Assembly: GCA_963693305.1 (NCBI GenBank)
Contig: OY855908.1
Span: forward strand, 24,025,493 to 24,089,492
Direction of reading: 5' to 3'
DNA from: Meandrina meandrites
Taxonomy: Eukaryota > Cnidaria > Anthozoa > Scleractinia > Meandrinidae
DNA length: 64,000 bases
A program made the translations under genes and the position numbers. Shown one piece after another: positions 43,438-57,300 of this stretch (positions within the stretch are counted from its first letter, which is position 1; every line of letters begins with the position of its first letter). The notes below the pieces were generated by a model. That model did no database searches, was not told the DNA's origin, and saw nothing but the letters and a program-made list of their open reading frames with translations.

Positions 43438-45501
43438 CACACGTTCGTGCTAGGATGCCCCAAAGGTAAAAGAAGCCTGAGCAACCACAGAAAAACAACA
43501 AAGGATTCTGGTGAAAAGGCAAGTGAAGCATGAAAAACATTATCTCCCTTTACCAGAGAAAAGTTACCAAATTGGGAGAATATTGAGCGGATAGGCTGGA
43601 AACGAGTGTGGAAAATGAGGGTGTCAGTGGGGTATACCTCTTGACAGTAAACGGGGAGGGAAATGGGAAGTTTTTTATTTTATTATTTTTTTTTTGGGGG
43701 GGGGGGTGGGGTGGTGGGTGGTGTGCCTCTGGGATTCTGAAAGACCATATTCAGCTGATTTTGCAACCCTATACTAGACTAGAGGCCATGGAAAACCATC
43801 TGTCAACAACGTTGCCATTATTATCTTATTTGTGTTTAGGAAAGCCTCTTTCTCTTCCGAGTTTCTAATTCTGTAATGCTTCATACCACTGATCAGTTTA
43901 CCGGCAAATGATACCCTATTCTAGACCAAAACTCTCTGATTTCTATACCCTATCCCAGACAAAACTGCTTACAAACCATACCCTTCACAGCGGCACATAC
44001 CTATATAGCTCATATATGGGAGTGTCCCCCCCCCCCCCCCCCCAGGTTTCTGCCCAAAATAGGAGGGTTGGAATCCCTGCACCCCTCATAAGAGGATATC
44101 CCCATAATGACACATGACCATACATAGTTAGACACCCCCCATAAGCATGAAATAATTCAGTACCCCATGCAGGGTATGGGCACTGAATGATGATGACAAG
44201 CTCACATGGCAGAAATGACACAATTACAATACAAGTTGATTATTGGCCCAGTGGAGTTGTTGCTAGCAAATATGTTCATTAATTTGATTTGACACACTTT
44301 CTGCAGGCCTGATTTTATCCCAGTATAATTTCTTTCAGTAATCCTGGGCCGAACGTGTGCAAACAACAACAACAAATCGTCTTAGCTTATTAGGACCTAC
44401 AGTAACCTCGCTCGTGTAAAATTAGACTGACTGGAAGACACATCTATATGCCCGGAATGTTAGATGATGATTGTATAAAATTTAAATTATCATTAGAGTA
44501 GTTAGTATCACCTGTTTATCCAGCGTGTTGGGTACATTGGATCTTTTTCAAACAAAAAAAAATTATTTCTTCTAAATGACTGCTCCAAATGGTCCTCCAA
44601 ATGCACTCGTTGGAATCGACTCTATCCACTCGTTGTCACTCGTTGCACAACCTGCGTCTGTTGTACATTTCTCGAGGGATGGTCAGCGCTTTCACATCTA
44701 CGTCATTTCATTTTCCTTGTGGTGTCCCTCGTCTCCGCTCTGTCGTGTGGGGGTGGGGGTGGTGGGGAGTCATATATCACATCACGCATGGGCCAGCTAG
44801 AGTCAGCGATTTGGGAAAAAAAAATTCAGAGTAGTCGAGGATAAGGATAACAAATGTGTGCAAAATCTGAACGAGAAATAGTAAAACAACCCCATCGTCA
44901 CTCTACAAGTTGAAGTAATTTATAAGTAGCGATGAACATCATGGCTCCCAGCAAAAAAAAATGCAGAGCTTGGAAAATTTTAATTTATTTCTCACTGAAA
45001 TTATAAAAACTTCCTCAAGCTAACTTTCCCTATTTAGTGTGCGAAGCTTGGTCGTCTAGGAATTTTTTTTTCAAGCGTGCGCGTCGTGTCATGATCATCA
45101 CGCAACGTCCCTAGGAATAAGATTGCGTGACGAATATACATGTACAGTACATCACTGTTGACTGTTATGTTTTCTAATGAATGTACGTGTACTGACCGAG
45201 ACTTAGAAGTCATTTCTTTCAACAGAATTATAAAGAAAGCTGCAAAAGCAATGACAATCAACATAGAGACTGGCTTTTAAAACATAATTGCCACAGAGGG
45301 AAATACAGTTGAGTACATGTACTTATCTACCAAAGCGAACTGCTGCAAAGAACAAGACTCTCTGCAAGCAAGCAATAAAAAACAACTCGAAAAACGTACC
45401 AAGAAAACCCTTTTATTATAAAGCAAAAAGCACAAATATTACAGCTTCCAAGCAGCAGATGATACATCGAATATACTATACATATAAAAAGTAAAGCCAT
45501 G

Positions 45502-45724
45502 TTGTACAGAGGCCCTGCCAGGGGGGTGTCCCAGGTCGCTTGTCGGAATTTTAAAATGTCTCGTGTCGGCGTTTTGTCAAGGCTATAGCTACACAACGCT
45601 GTCGGAAATTTAGCGACATACATTTGGCTTCGTCAGTCGTCTGTCGCTATTTCGTTTGAGCGCTGTCGCTACTTTTTGGCCCATGTCGCTTGTCGGAATT
45701 TACCCTGGCAGGGCCTCTGTACAA
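45502..45724. mobile_element. Short TIR MITE
   Basis: The ends TTGTACAGAGGCCCTGCCAG and CTGGCAGGGCCTCTGTACAA are perfect inverted repeats. The interior repeats GTCGCTTGTCGGAATTT-type words. A target duplication is not clear. Confidence 0.75.
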
Positions 45725-47078
45725 GTTATATCTTTTTTTCTTCTCTATGGGCTGGGAGACATCTTACCAAAATTTCTAATAATCTAATTTAAAATTTGCT
45801 AATTGTGTATATCATTTAAAACATAATCTATACAATATTTAACCTACAACTATCAAAATAATGTAGCCTATTATTAACATTTTGTTCTTTGGTAGGAAAA
45901 ATCTATTAATTCTACAGAAAATACTACAAAATCTAACAAGTAGAATACATTTTACAGTTAATACCTTAAATTCTGTCATCACCATAGGAAGTTAATATAC
46001 GTAAACATATCTTACATAAAGTCTAAAAATGTAAAAAAAACTCCAGTCAATGAAACTATAACTAGCCAAAAGGTCTGCAAAGGTATTTATCCACTCTTTC
46101 CAAGGTAATGCAGTGCAGCAGGGATAAAAGAAGACTAGAATTACAGCCTGCCCTTAGGACAGGAAACTCACATTTTGCTTACCCTGGGCAGCTACATGCT
46201 TGTTTGAGATTACTTTTTTGTCTTGAAAGCAAAGCTTCATCAGGAGACAGCTTGCCTGTGCACCTGCCCCTCAGGTAAGTAAAAATGCAGTTGCTTGCCT
46301 ACCAGGAAAATCTACCAGTACTTGTTTTGGATGACAAGACAGGATTTTTTTTCAAGCCCTTGTATAGAACTGAATAAAACATTTAGCAAAACCCACCGTA
46401 CACGCAGATGGTGTGACATGCATGACCATCTGACATTAAATGGCTTTTAAAACAGAAAATTAACACTTTTATTGTTAATTTAGATATGGTACCTACTCAT
46501 GGTATAACTGAATTTCAGCCACACCCGTAAAATGAAATATTGTTGCTTCTTAGTCAATTTTTACTTAAAAATTTCCCACTATGAAAAGTTCTGTCCAATA
46601 TGTAGCTCAGTAAATCTTTGGTTATCTACTTTTTGACAAGTTAAACGGTTCACTATACATGGTGTTATATATCTCCCAGTGTTAAAAATAGGCCTATCTT
46701 ACACTATTATACCATCTACTACAACAAATATATTTTAAACCAAGAGAAGCAAAAAATTGTAAACATAATCATAATAAAAAAGAATGAAATAAAAATATGG
46801 CATACATATAAAACATTTTCTTCCGAATTTACAATAACCTACAAAACAACACTATGTAGTCCATCACCTATACACACACAAGTCTCACTGAACCTAAATT
46901 TCCTTTAAGCAGACACCCTTTAAACTTTGTACCCTGTGTCGACCTATGGGAGGCATTCATTCAGGAGAATATGTCTACACAAACACGACAACTGCATACT
47001 AAATACTGTAATATTCTCAAATGAAATTATTTTCAAACTAACTATGCTTAATAAAAACACTTTGATTTTGACAAAACA

Positions 47079-47084
47079 TTTATT
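47079..47084 (-). terminator. Candidate MyD88 polyadenylation signal
   Basis: TTTATT (AATAAA on the minus strand) lies about 190 bp beyond the MyD88 stop codon. Confidence 0.4.
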
Positions 47085-47275
47085 CTTGCTTGTCTATAAT
47101 TTATTAATTTCATTATGTTCTTCATGGAAACTGACCGTTTTTGTAACACCATTGAAAACTAACCAACACAAACAGTACTTTCCCCTGGGGCTAATTCTCT
47201 TAGTACATTGCCTTGAGCATGTCACAGATGTCTAAAGAACAGCGAAAGTGCTTCTTGCCAGTTACAGCACGGCAC

Positions 47276-50200
47276 TCACTTTGATTTCCAGCCCAGTGAC
47301 TCTGCTAGAGAGTTCCAGAAGTTTTTCTCCTCTCGTCGAAGCCAATCAAGGTAAGTGATATGAGATATAGTGCGTGGAATCTTGTATCTGTAAGCCTCCT
47401 CAATGAGAACTGGGATTAGACGTCTTTCTTTGGCCCCTGTAGAGGAAAATGCAACATACATATGCATCACTACACAACATGAAGGAAAACAATGACATCT
47501 GTTTACCTCGGCAACTGATTTAGAATACGTGTTAACAGGGGTGAGCATTCAAGCATTAGAGACAAATACATCCCTTTCATCATGTCTGAAGGCACAGTGG
47601 CAACATAACAGGGTCAAAAATCCCAACTGGCATCAGCCAAACCAGTTGGCTATTTGCAAGGATTTGGGATTATCCCATGAAGCTATAAGGAGTATTCAAT
47701 GGGATGGTAGTCCATCATAATCACAGGGTTACCCCCAGCAGTTAATTAGCTGCTATCCATTTATACACCTGGGAAAAGAGAGGCACTACGAGAGCAAAGT
47801 GTCTTGCCCAAGAACACAACACAGTGCCTTCGCCAGGGCTCAAACCCCGGACTGCTTGATACGGAGTCCAGCATGCTAACCATTAGGCCACTGCACCTCC
47901 CTAACCAGGTCCTGAAGGGTAAAGAAAGATGTCTTTCCTGCTTTTGTTTTTTGTTTTGTAAGTCAGCATGTTCAACCCTCCAAGTTTTTTTTTTTTCTTA
48001 GTGGCCATTTGGCCACCGACTGCTCAAGTTTGGTCACCAGTGAAAAATTCTAGTCGCTAAATTAAGCTCAAGCTTTCAATACTTCTTCTTAATTTTAGTC
48101 GCCAGGCTGGCGACTTCGGTTCCAATTTGGTCGCCAGCTCTAAAATTTTAGTCGCCATGGTGACTAAAATGGTCTTAACTTGGAGGGTTGATGTTTGACA
48201 TACACTATGGAGAATCTTGGTTTCAATGTTTGAGTTTTCTTGCTGATCACAATTGATGAAGTACTACAGTTTTCTTATGATTCATTCTCTTTCTGTTCTC
48301 TCTGAAAACAATTTTCCAGATTCCCTACAAGTGTTAACTTTTCTGTTTGTGAGTTGAGTATGTTGTGCAGAAAATAAGCAGAATGGCTGGAGTTTATTCA
48401 CAATGTACATAAATTAATCCAATCCAACATGAAATGTATGCTGAATAACAGTTACTCTAATAATTATAACTATATTTAATTACTGATAATAATTATTATT
48501 GATCTTCATTTATTATTACATGCACTATTATCATTATCATAATATAGCTTAAAAAAAACGAACCTGGTGCAAGATTCATGGCAATGTGTGATTCATAGTG
48601 TGATCCTTGACTGTTGTCAAAATTACTTGACAAGATAACCACAAACTTTTTACACCTTTGCTCAATGGCTACTGCGGTTGTCTCAAAAATGGAGCCACCT
48701 AACCCAAAGTCCCTTTCACTCAAACAAAGACGCAAATTGTAAGGTGCACTCTCCATTATTTTAACAAGTTTGTCAACAAATTCTCCATCTTCTTTGGCAA
48801 AGCAAATAAACGCATCATAGCATTCACGACCTGGAAAGAAAAGAGTGTTACATTAAGGTGACTCGATCGAAATAAATTACGGGCTGTATGCCTGTCTAAA
48901 AACTCTAATAACTTCGCCATTTTTGACTCGATTTCCTTGAAACTTTGGCATTTTACACAACATTTATCGAGGAATAATATGCATGTCAATATGTTGATGT
49001 AATATTTGATAGTTTTGCGTGATGTTACTTTTATTGAGCACTACTTTTTGGATAAAATTGTCATTTACAGATAACTGAGCGCTAAGATTTCGTTAAAATT
49101 TCTGCAATTAGCTCGTAATAACATCTTGCCATGACTGTTCAAGTTTCCGCAAAATCGTCGGAACAGAAACCCCGGTACAATCTGGACATCAAAATATTAA
49201 CTTCGAGCGAACTTCGAGGCTTGGAACGTTCCGGCGCTTCCAGATTTCACCTAAAAGCACAATAATCAAAGCAAAAGTAGGTTCAATGTATCAGTTTTGT
49301 TAGCTCCAAATCGCATTCGGCTATTTGCAACGATGAAAAAGTTTGAGCTAATATAATAAACTCACCTTTTGCGTCAAAATGTAGCGAAGTCGCCAAATTT
49401 ACGTTTTTCTGAATTATATGAAAACTAACCGGACGAATCGAATAAAACTACCGGAACAGTAAAATGAACATCTTACAAACACTTTGCGCTATTTTATGTT
49501 TCTGGAACTGCCTTGATTTGTATGAAATATATTTTTAAAGTGAAGCACTGCTTCAACTCTATCGTGAACACGGCCTTGTTGTTATTTAGATTCTACAGCT
49601 GACGCTATGCAAATTTTTTGGATTTCATGAGAATTTAAAGAATTTACATGTGGGCTATAGGGGGGTGCATTGACAGTGCTCAGTCGGTACATGTTCTAAT
49701 CTCTGAGGTGTCTATAATAGAGAGGTTAAGCATGACGTTTACGGCAAACGGCAAAAATCGAACTTTTGGTGTCTGATTTTAGCCGTTTGTACAATTTAGG
49801 GAAATTGTTTGCATTTACTGTGATTAAGGGATTTGTTCCTATTTTTCGACTGGCTTTATTTAAGTGTTAAAGAAAAGTGAGCAAAATCAGAATTATTTTT
49901 GCCGTTTGCCGTTTGCCGTTTGCCGTAAACGTCATGCTTAACCTCTCTAATATTATGCCACGTGAAACTTGAAAAGAGGTGATACCAAAGTCGGGAAAAC
50001 ATAAAAGCTGCACATTTTCTTCTCAGCCCCGTCCCACACTAATGCGGACAAATCGGATAAAATATTTTCTGTTCACGCTATCGTTTTCGTATCGTTATCA
50101 ATATCAATCATATACTAATCTGGAGAAAATGGAAAACGGAACGCGGCGTTGGCCATAGATGAATGGCAGAGCATACGTGGATATTTTTACTAGAGTCTGC

Positions 50201-53200
50201 ACTAAATTTAAATTCGGGAGTTTAATGTTTTTGTTGACGTCGATAAAAAACTGAAGACCTCGCGATAATCCATGGAGGAGCTCGCTGAGGCCCGTTTGAC
50301 AAGAGCAACAAACATAAAGCGCTTTGACATCCACGTAGGACTATTGCATAAGGTTGTAGTGCGCAACGTTCAACTCTAAACAAGCAATCAAGTGCAATAA
50401 CAGACAAACTAGTGTAAACATCATAATTTCTTATTAAATTTTTTCCAATGTCCTGTCAGTGACACAGAGCATCAGTATCATGATCATGATTTGATGTTGC
50501 TAAACCAGGAAAGCCTTAGTTATGCTAGCAAATCCGAATATGCTTATTAGGCTCAGAGATTAGAACATGTACCGACTGAGCACTGTCAATGCACCCCCCT
50601 AGCCCACGTGTAAATTCTTTAAATTCTCATGAAATCCAAAAAATTTGCATAGCGTCAGCTGTAGAATCTAAATAACAACAAGGCCGTGTTCACGAGAGAG
50701 TTGAAGCAGTGCTTCACTTTAAAAATATATTTCATCCAAATCAAGGCAGCTCCAGAAACATAAAATAGCGCAAAGTGTATGTAAGATGTTCATTTTACTG
50801 TTCCGGTAGTTTTATTCGATTCGTCTGGTTAGTTTTCATATAATTCAGAAAAACGTAAATTTGGCGACTTCGCTACATTTTGACACAAAAGGTGAGTTTA
50901 TTATATTAGCTCAAACTTTTTCATCGTTGCAAATAGCCGAATGCGATTTGCAGCTAACAAAACTGATACATTGAACCTACTTTTGCTTTGATTATTGTGC
51001 TTTTAGGTGAAATCTGGAAGCGCCGGAGCGTTCAAGCCTCGAAGTTCGCTCGAAGTTAATATTTTGATGTCCAGATTGTACCTGGGTTTCTGTTCCGACG
51101 ATTTTGTGGAAACTTGAACAGTCATGGCAAGATGTTATTACGAGCTAATTGCAGAAATTTTAACGAAATCTTAGCGCTCAGTTATCTGTAAATGACAATT
51201 TTATCCAAAAAGTAGTGCTCAATAAAAGTAACATCACGCAAAACTATCGAATATTACATCAACATATTGACATGCATATTATTCCTCGATAAATGTTGTG
51301 TAAAATGCCAAAGTTTCAAGGAAATCGAGTCAAAAATGGCGAAGTTATTAGGGTTTTTAGACAGGCATACAGCCCGTAATTTATTTCGATCGAGTCACCT
51401 TAAGTGATTTACATGAAACCTAAACCTTTGATATATGATTGTCCTGCATCATTGCCAATGATGGCAAAATCTTACTAATTCAGAAAAAAATGAATGAGTA
51501 AATAAATATAAATCTACTATTATAGTTGAACCTCTAGTAAGTAACACTGGGGTCTACATTTTGAGCCATAGCCTTAATAGTCTTTTTTTAAGGTTCAATC
51601 CACGCACAAATGCATCCATAAGCATTTAACTCAAGAACACATCTAGTGATTCCAAGAGATTTTAGCATGTGCAACTATACTAGAAGTGTCACAATGAACC
51701 ATAGTCACTTGCGAACATCAGACATGATGAAAATATGTTCTATGGTAGGAAACAATTATTTCATTATCATATCATGGTCATAAGGTGGCTAGTTACCCAA
51801 CTGGTGCTCGAAGTAAAGTTGGATTATGTGAAGGGGTTGCTTAATTACCAGATGGAGGTAAAAAACAATAGAAAATTTCAAACCATCAGCCCTAAAATCT
51901 GTCTATGAGAGACTGTGTATAAAAGTAGCAATAGACAAGAAAATTTCCGTATCTTGGAAAAGTGGTCACTTTTAAAAAAAAATTAAGAGACAGATTCAAA
52001 ATTTTATACTGGAAATCAAACTATTGCGCCATACATTCATAAGTCAGCTTTCTGTGCTTGTAACTTTGGGCTACTGGCCTAGCTTGGTACATATAAAAGA
52101 CCCCATAAAAAAATAATAGATTACAAAGTTTATGCTTTTGTGCAAACTATTTTACCCTTGGTGCCTGCATTCTCTAATATGAAAGCTACAACATTTTCAA
52201 AAAATATCATAATAACCAAAAAAACGTCTACTCACTGGTCTTCAGTTCCTCTTTCTTTACTGGAAGAAAATAAGGGAAAAAGATACAATTTGTAAATAGA
52301 GTACAACCCCTTTTAAGTGGCCACCCTCTGAGAAATAGAAACTGGCCGCTTCATAGGGACCGTTCATAAGAAATTAGCATACAATGCATTTTAAAAAGAT
52401 TATGTTTCTTCAATACAAAATAGCCTAAAAAGGAATAACGGAATCACGTGAAGACGACAATAAACCTGTGTTTGAATGATCTATCAGCCATCACTTTCTT
52501 TTTTGACTCCGATCTGTCTGAGCATGTTGAAAACAAAACCATACAACATATACTACATTCTTGTTGGCTTCTTAATAGGGGTAAAAACAATAGAAAAATG
52601 TTCATTGTTCAGCTATTGACACCAAAAATTAGTCAAAGAAACCAAATTGAGAATACTTAGAAAGCCTGACACAATATTAATGGCAAGATTTGCAGCAGGC
52701 AACATTTAAAGTAATCCCTCCTAAATCAAACACCCTCCTCTGTTGGTGTTAAATAATAAATGATTGCCGTCTATTATTTGAGTAAATAAAGTATGTCGAA
52801 AAACTACAGGTACATACCTCGATTCTGTACTCGCTCTTCAATCTCCGTTGGAGTAGGGGTTGCCTCTAAACAAAATAAAGCACCAAGAAAAGACAAGTAT
52901 GAAAATCACTGAACAGCCATTACACTTCAGTGCTTTCAATAAGCACCGACGGCCGACGAAAAGTGTCGGCTACTTTGCTCGGCGAAGTCGGCTACTTTTT
53001 CCCCTAAATTGAAGAAACTAGAGAAAGATTCTTTCAAACCTTGTTGATGCAGTCGGCTACTCTATTCGAACTAGCTGCCTACTTCAAATTTTATTGAAAC
53101 CCCTGACACTTTCACACAAAAAATGCTAATCAAGTTCCGTGTTAATGGTTTGTGAACAACACTTAAGATTTTATTAGCCACCATTAGGGTCAGTAATTTT

Positions 53201-54258
53201 GATGAACTTCAAGGTGTCTGAAAATGTGATGTAACACACTCTTGGGTGGTTGATAGATCTTATCAATTGAAACGAAAACCACATACACCGAATGCAAATA
53301 TGGCGGACCACTCGGTCGGTGCCTGGAACGAGCTGCATGAAAGCGAGGCTAGTCAGGCTTCGGTGTTTTGTTTTGACAATGCTTTCCTACAAAAGTCTTG
53401 CTTATTCGTCGATCTGGTGTGTTTCTTTTCGCTGTGCCTACGAGTTGCTGTGTTTCTGAATGCCACGAGAAGTGATAGAAGTGTTCACTGTTTGCCTCCA
53501 AGGGAAAAAGTGGATCAATACAATTTGTTGAGACGAAAGAAAGGAGTTCACGATCGCCGCGGGAACTTTTTATAAAGTTTGTTCGCTACATTTCAGGTTA
53601 GAAGATCTTAGAAAATGTGTAAGCGATCACATTTAGCTCTAAGTGGTTCTTATTTGGCTCAATGTTTTCACTAGCTTTAACTATGGAGGCAGTTGAATTT
53701 CATTCACTTGGTTAGTATCTGATCGTGCGATTCCGTGCGAGTGGATCGGATGCGGACAAAGCCGGACATGAACAACTTCTTTTGAGACAGAGGATGTCTT
53801 GGAAGTGGAGCTTTACCTTGGGGAAGGTACTGGCCATGCAGCTTGCGCTAGAACACCACCAGACACCACATAAGCTCGTCATTTAAACGAATTTTCTAAG
53901 ATCTTCTAACTTGAAATGTAGCGAACAAACCTCAATAGTTCCCACAGCGATCGTGAACTCCTTTCTTTCGTCTCAACGAATTGCATTGATCCACTTTTTC
54001 CCTTAGAGGCAAACAGTGAACACTTCTATCACTTCTCGTGGCATTCAGAAACACAGCAACTCGTAGGCGCAGCAAAAAGAAACAAACCAGATCGACGAAT
54101 AAGCAAGACTTTTGTAGGAAAGCATTGTCAAAACAAAACACCGAAGCCTGACTAGCCTCGCTTTCATGCAGCTCGTCCCAGGCACCGATCGAGTAGTCCG
54201 CCATATTTGCATTCGGTGTATAAGAACAGAGATAAAATCACAAAAATCTAAAATGCTA

Positions 54259-54349
<91 letters not shown>

Positions 54350-57300
54350 CTAATTACAATCACATATCCAAACCACTGTCATGGTTCTGATTTCCTTTGT
54401 TTGAACTTGATGAAACATTAATGAGTTTCGGAAGGTTGTGAACCAACTTTATAACATACCTATAGCAAGTAGAGCCACACAATCATATTCAGTAATGTGG
54501 CTAAATGTAATTTAGGCTAGGTTAAACACGAAACAATGCTGGCCAGCAGTATCTCTCAGGGTTTTGGTGCGGGGTGGCCAGGGGTTTTGTGCAGGGGCCC
54601 CCACATGGCTTACAGTGTAGCTTCGGATGTCAAGTCATTCCGCGTTTGTTATCGCTTTCGATAGTTTGCTCGCTCAGTGCTTTCGATAGTTCGCTCGCTC
54701 AGTGCCTTATCCTGGTTTATTCGCTTGATCTTTTGCTATGGGGACGCGTGGTACGAATAATAGTATGCAAACAGCTCCTCTTCTCCGAGTTGACGGCGAG
54801 GAAAACGGTTCAGATGCCGGTACCCCTCTTAATAGCGGCTCGCTTGATAGTTTGCCTCCCACTTCACGTGCTGAACCTCCTGTTGGAGTTGATGGAGTTT
54901 CGCCGGCTCTTGCGACATTCATCGCCCAAACGGTGCAAGCTGCATTGGCCGCCGAACGAGCGGGCCAACATACACAACAAGTTACGACGGATCAGCCAAG
55001 TTCTTCCCTGGTCGAGGCCCCGAATCCATCGGTTTCTGCGGCTCAGTTGACGAGTTCGCGTTCTGGGGGCGTTCTGCCGTCCGTTCCAACATTCTTGAAC
55101 AGTTCGGCGAGCAATTTTTTGGCTACAGGAGCCGGACCGTCGCAACAAGGTAGGCCTACTTTGTCTGCTTCGATGGTAGTGCCGTCGTTTGTATCTACAT
55201 TTGCCATGCCTGCTCTTTTGTCCTCCGTTTGCAGCACAAGTGTTTTGAGCTTGCTGAGCGGCGCGACTCACGATGTCGCCGATCGTTCAAACGTCGCTGC
55301 ACATATGGATCAATCGTTCGTTGTGGGTCCTGGCTTCTCGCCTGTTCCAGCCAAGCTTGTGGCACAGATCGTGGCTGGCAAGTACATCGATCTGAGCGAT
55401 CTACTAGCGGCTAATCTGGTGCAGAAAGAGCCGGAACCTCAGCTCTTGTTGGATGGTCGCCTTGTGTTGACATCTCAGCCCAAAAAACAGCGACGACGCA
55501 TCGACGACATCACATTGTGGATGGAGGCGTTCTCCATTTTTTCGCTTATTCTGGTGTCTTACTTTCCGACCCGTTGGAAAGATTTGACTCAGTATAAGTT
55601 GCTGATTCTTCGCACGTACCGTCATTTTTCCGGCAGAGTGTGGCTGGCTTACGACCAAGCGTTCCGTGAGCACGCCGCCGCGACACGGCTAACTGATTGG
55701 TCTGCCATGAATGTGCAGCTGTTTAACTTCCATGCTGCCGGGGCGTCAGTTCGCAGTTCTCCATCGTCTACTTTGACTGAATCTCCCGAGCCCCCAGGAT
55801 CGTCTTCGTCGGTCATCATTTGTAAATCGTGGAACAAGGGGCGTTGCACGGCGCCGTTCGCATCTTGCCATTATGCTCACCGGTGCAGCGTGTGCTCAGG
55901 CGAGCATCGGGCGAATTCTTGCGTAAAGCAGTCTGCCAAGGAACGTTCTGATGACGCCAAACGTCGCAGTCGCTCGCCAAGTGCCTCGGGATCGTCCGCT
56001 CGGGCAAAAGCTCGCCGTAATTGAACTGGTCCTTGTGTGTCGCTTCACGGCCGCTGAGTTGTGGTCACATCTTGACTTTGTTCTATCTCTAGTTGTTGGT
56101 GACTTTGACGGCCTTAATGGCCGTCACCATTATGTTGTTAGTTGCAGTTTAGGTGCATGTGAACTCGTTTGCCTTTAAGTTCATCTTTTTACGATAAGAT
56201 TCATTGTGCCGGTTAAACGTTGACGTGTATTGTGTTTTTGATAGTTGATTCGCTCGGTCATGTGCACGCACAGCTCAGCAGCACATTTTTTGTAGAATCG
56301 TAAGCTTCATTCTTCGCATTAAAGAATAGATATTTCTATCTATGGATATATATATATTTGGGTGTAGTTGTACATTGTCAAGCATTTGTTTTTATTGCAA
56401 TCCTGCCTCCCTTAGGGTGTCTCGCCTTCCATCCAGTGTCAGTGGTTTCTCCATTGAACGTGTCGCAATTTACTCGGGATTTGGCTGGGCACCCTGATCG
56501 TCAGACGGTTGCTTATGTTCTCGAAGGCTTGCAACACGGTTTCTGTTTCGGGTTCCGACCTGCTCGCAGGCTCAAGGGCGCTAAGAAAAATAAACTGTCA
56601 GCCTTTCAGAATCCTAAGGTCATCGATGATTACTTGGCTAACGAGGTGGCTCGATGCAGGGTTGCAGGCCCCTTCCCGTCAATTCCGTTGCCAAACCTAC
56701 ACAAAAGCAGCTTTGGGGTAATGTGTGGTTCCAGAAAATATCCATACCCCTACCACGGAGGGAATTGGAAATTCCAGAGGGGTGGGGGGATCAAAGGCCC
56801 AGGAAATTCCGGAGAGGAGGGGGGGTTGTTAGTGAATTTACATTTCCAGATGGTCAAGTTCGATGCCATGCAAATTTGTTTCAAAATCGTTTCTTACCTA
56901 CTCTGAAAATCTTTTACATAGAAAAAATAGCAGCCTAGGTTTTCGATACATGACCATATTACATTTAAAACAGGTTTTCTTCTTCCTGAAAGCATGGTGA
57001 AAGCTAACAAGTTCGCAGAAATCCTCCATGTTGTTCCACGAATGCGACCGCCATTACTTGCACCAGTCCAAGTAAAATTGTCACGTGGCTTGACCGAAAT
57101 GCACTGGTGGCTAGAGTTGTTTGTTTCTCGCGTTCGATCGACAGAAAGTCGTCCTTGTTTGCGAACATTTATCTGTTTATTGATGATGAAAATAGTGTAA
57201 CAATTTCAGAAACCCAAAAATATCTTGTTCTTGTTATTTCTGGCTATTTGTTTGCAATTTTCCGGGTCAATTTGACTTTCTCTGCGAGCGTGTTTGCGAT

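Larger units (their letters stand above)
40629..47275. other. Intergenic region between HIBCH and MyD88
   Basis: No gene could be supported. It contains a tandem duplication (40731-41340), an ATT microsatellite (42006-42086), palindromic elements (42784-43197), homopolymer tracts (43396-43437, 43680-43715, 44027-44043) and a MITE at 45502-45724. Short frames have no domains. Confidence 0.5.
47437..48563. other. MyD88 last intron
   Basis: It contains a SINE copy (47655-47902) and a TIR MITE (47973-48190). No additional exon was seen. Confidence 0.5.

Noticed and set aside
45034..45264. Minus-strand frame with a hydrophobic N-terminus
   Set aside because: It could be read as a signal peptide, but nothing after it resembles a known protein and no splice partner was found.
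53246..54204. Two similar open frames on opposite strands
   Set aside because: They are the two arms of one fold-back element read on opposite strands; there is no domain.
54166..54390. Asparagine-rich open frame
   Set aside because: It is the translation of an AAT microsatellite.
54864..55271. Minus-strand frames opposite the gag-like gene
   Set aside because: They are shadow frames of a GC-rich coding region on the other strand.
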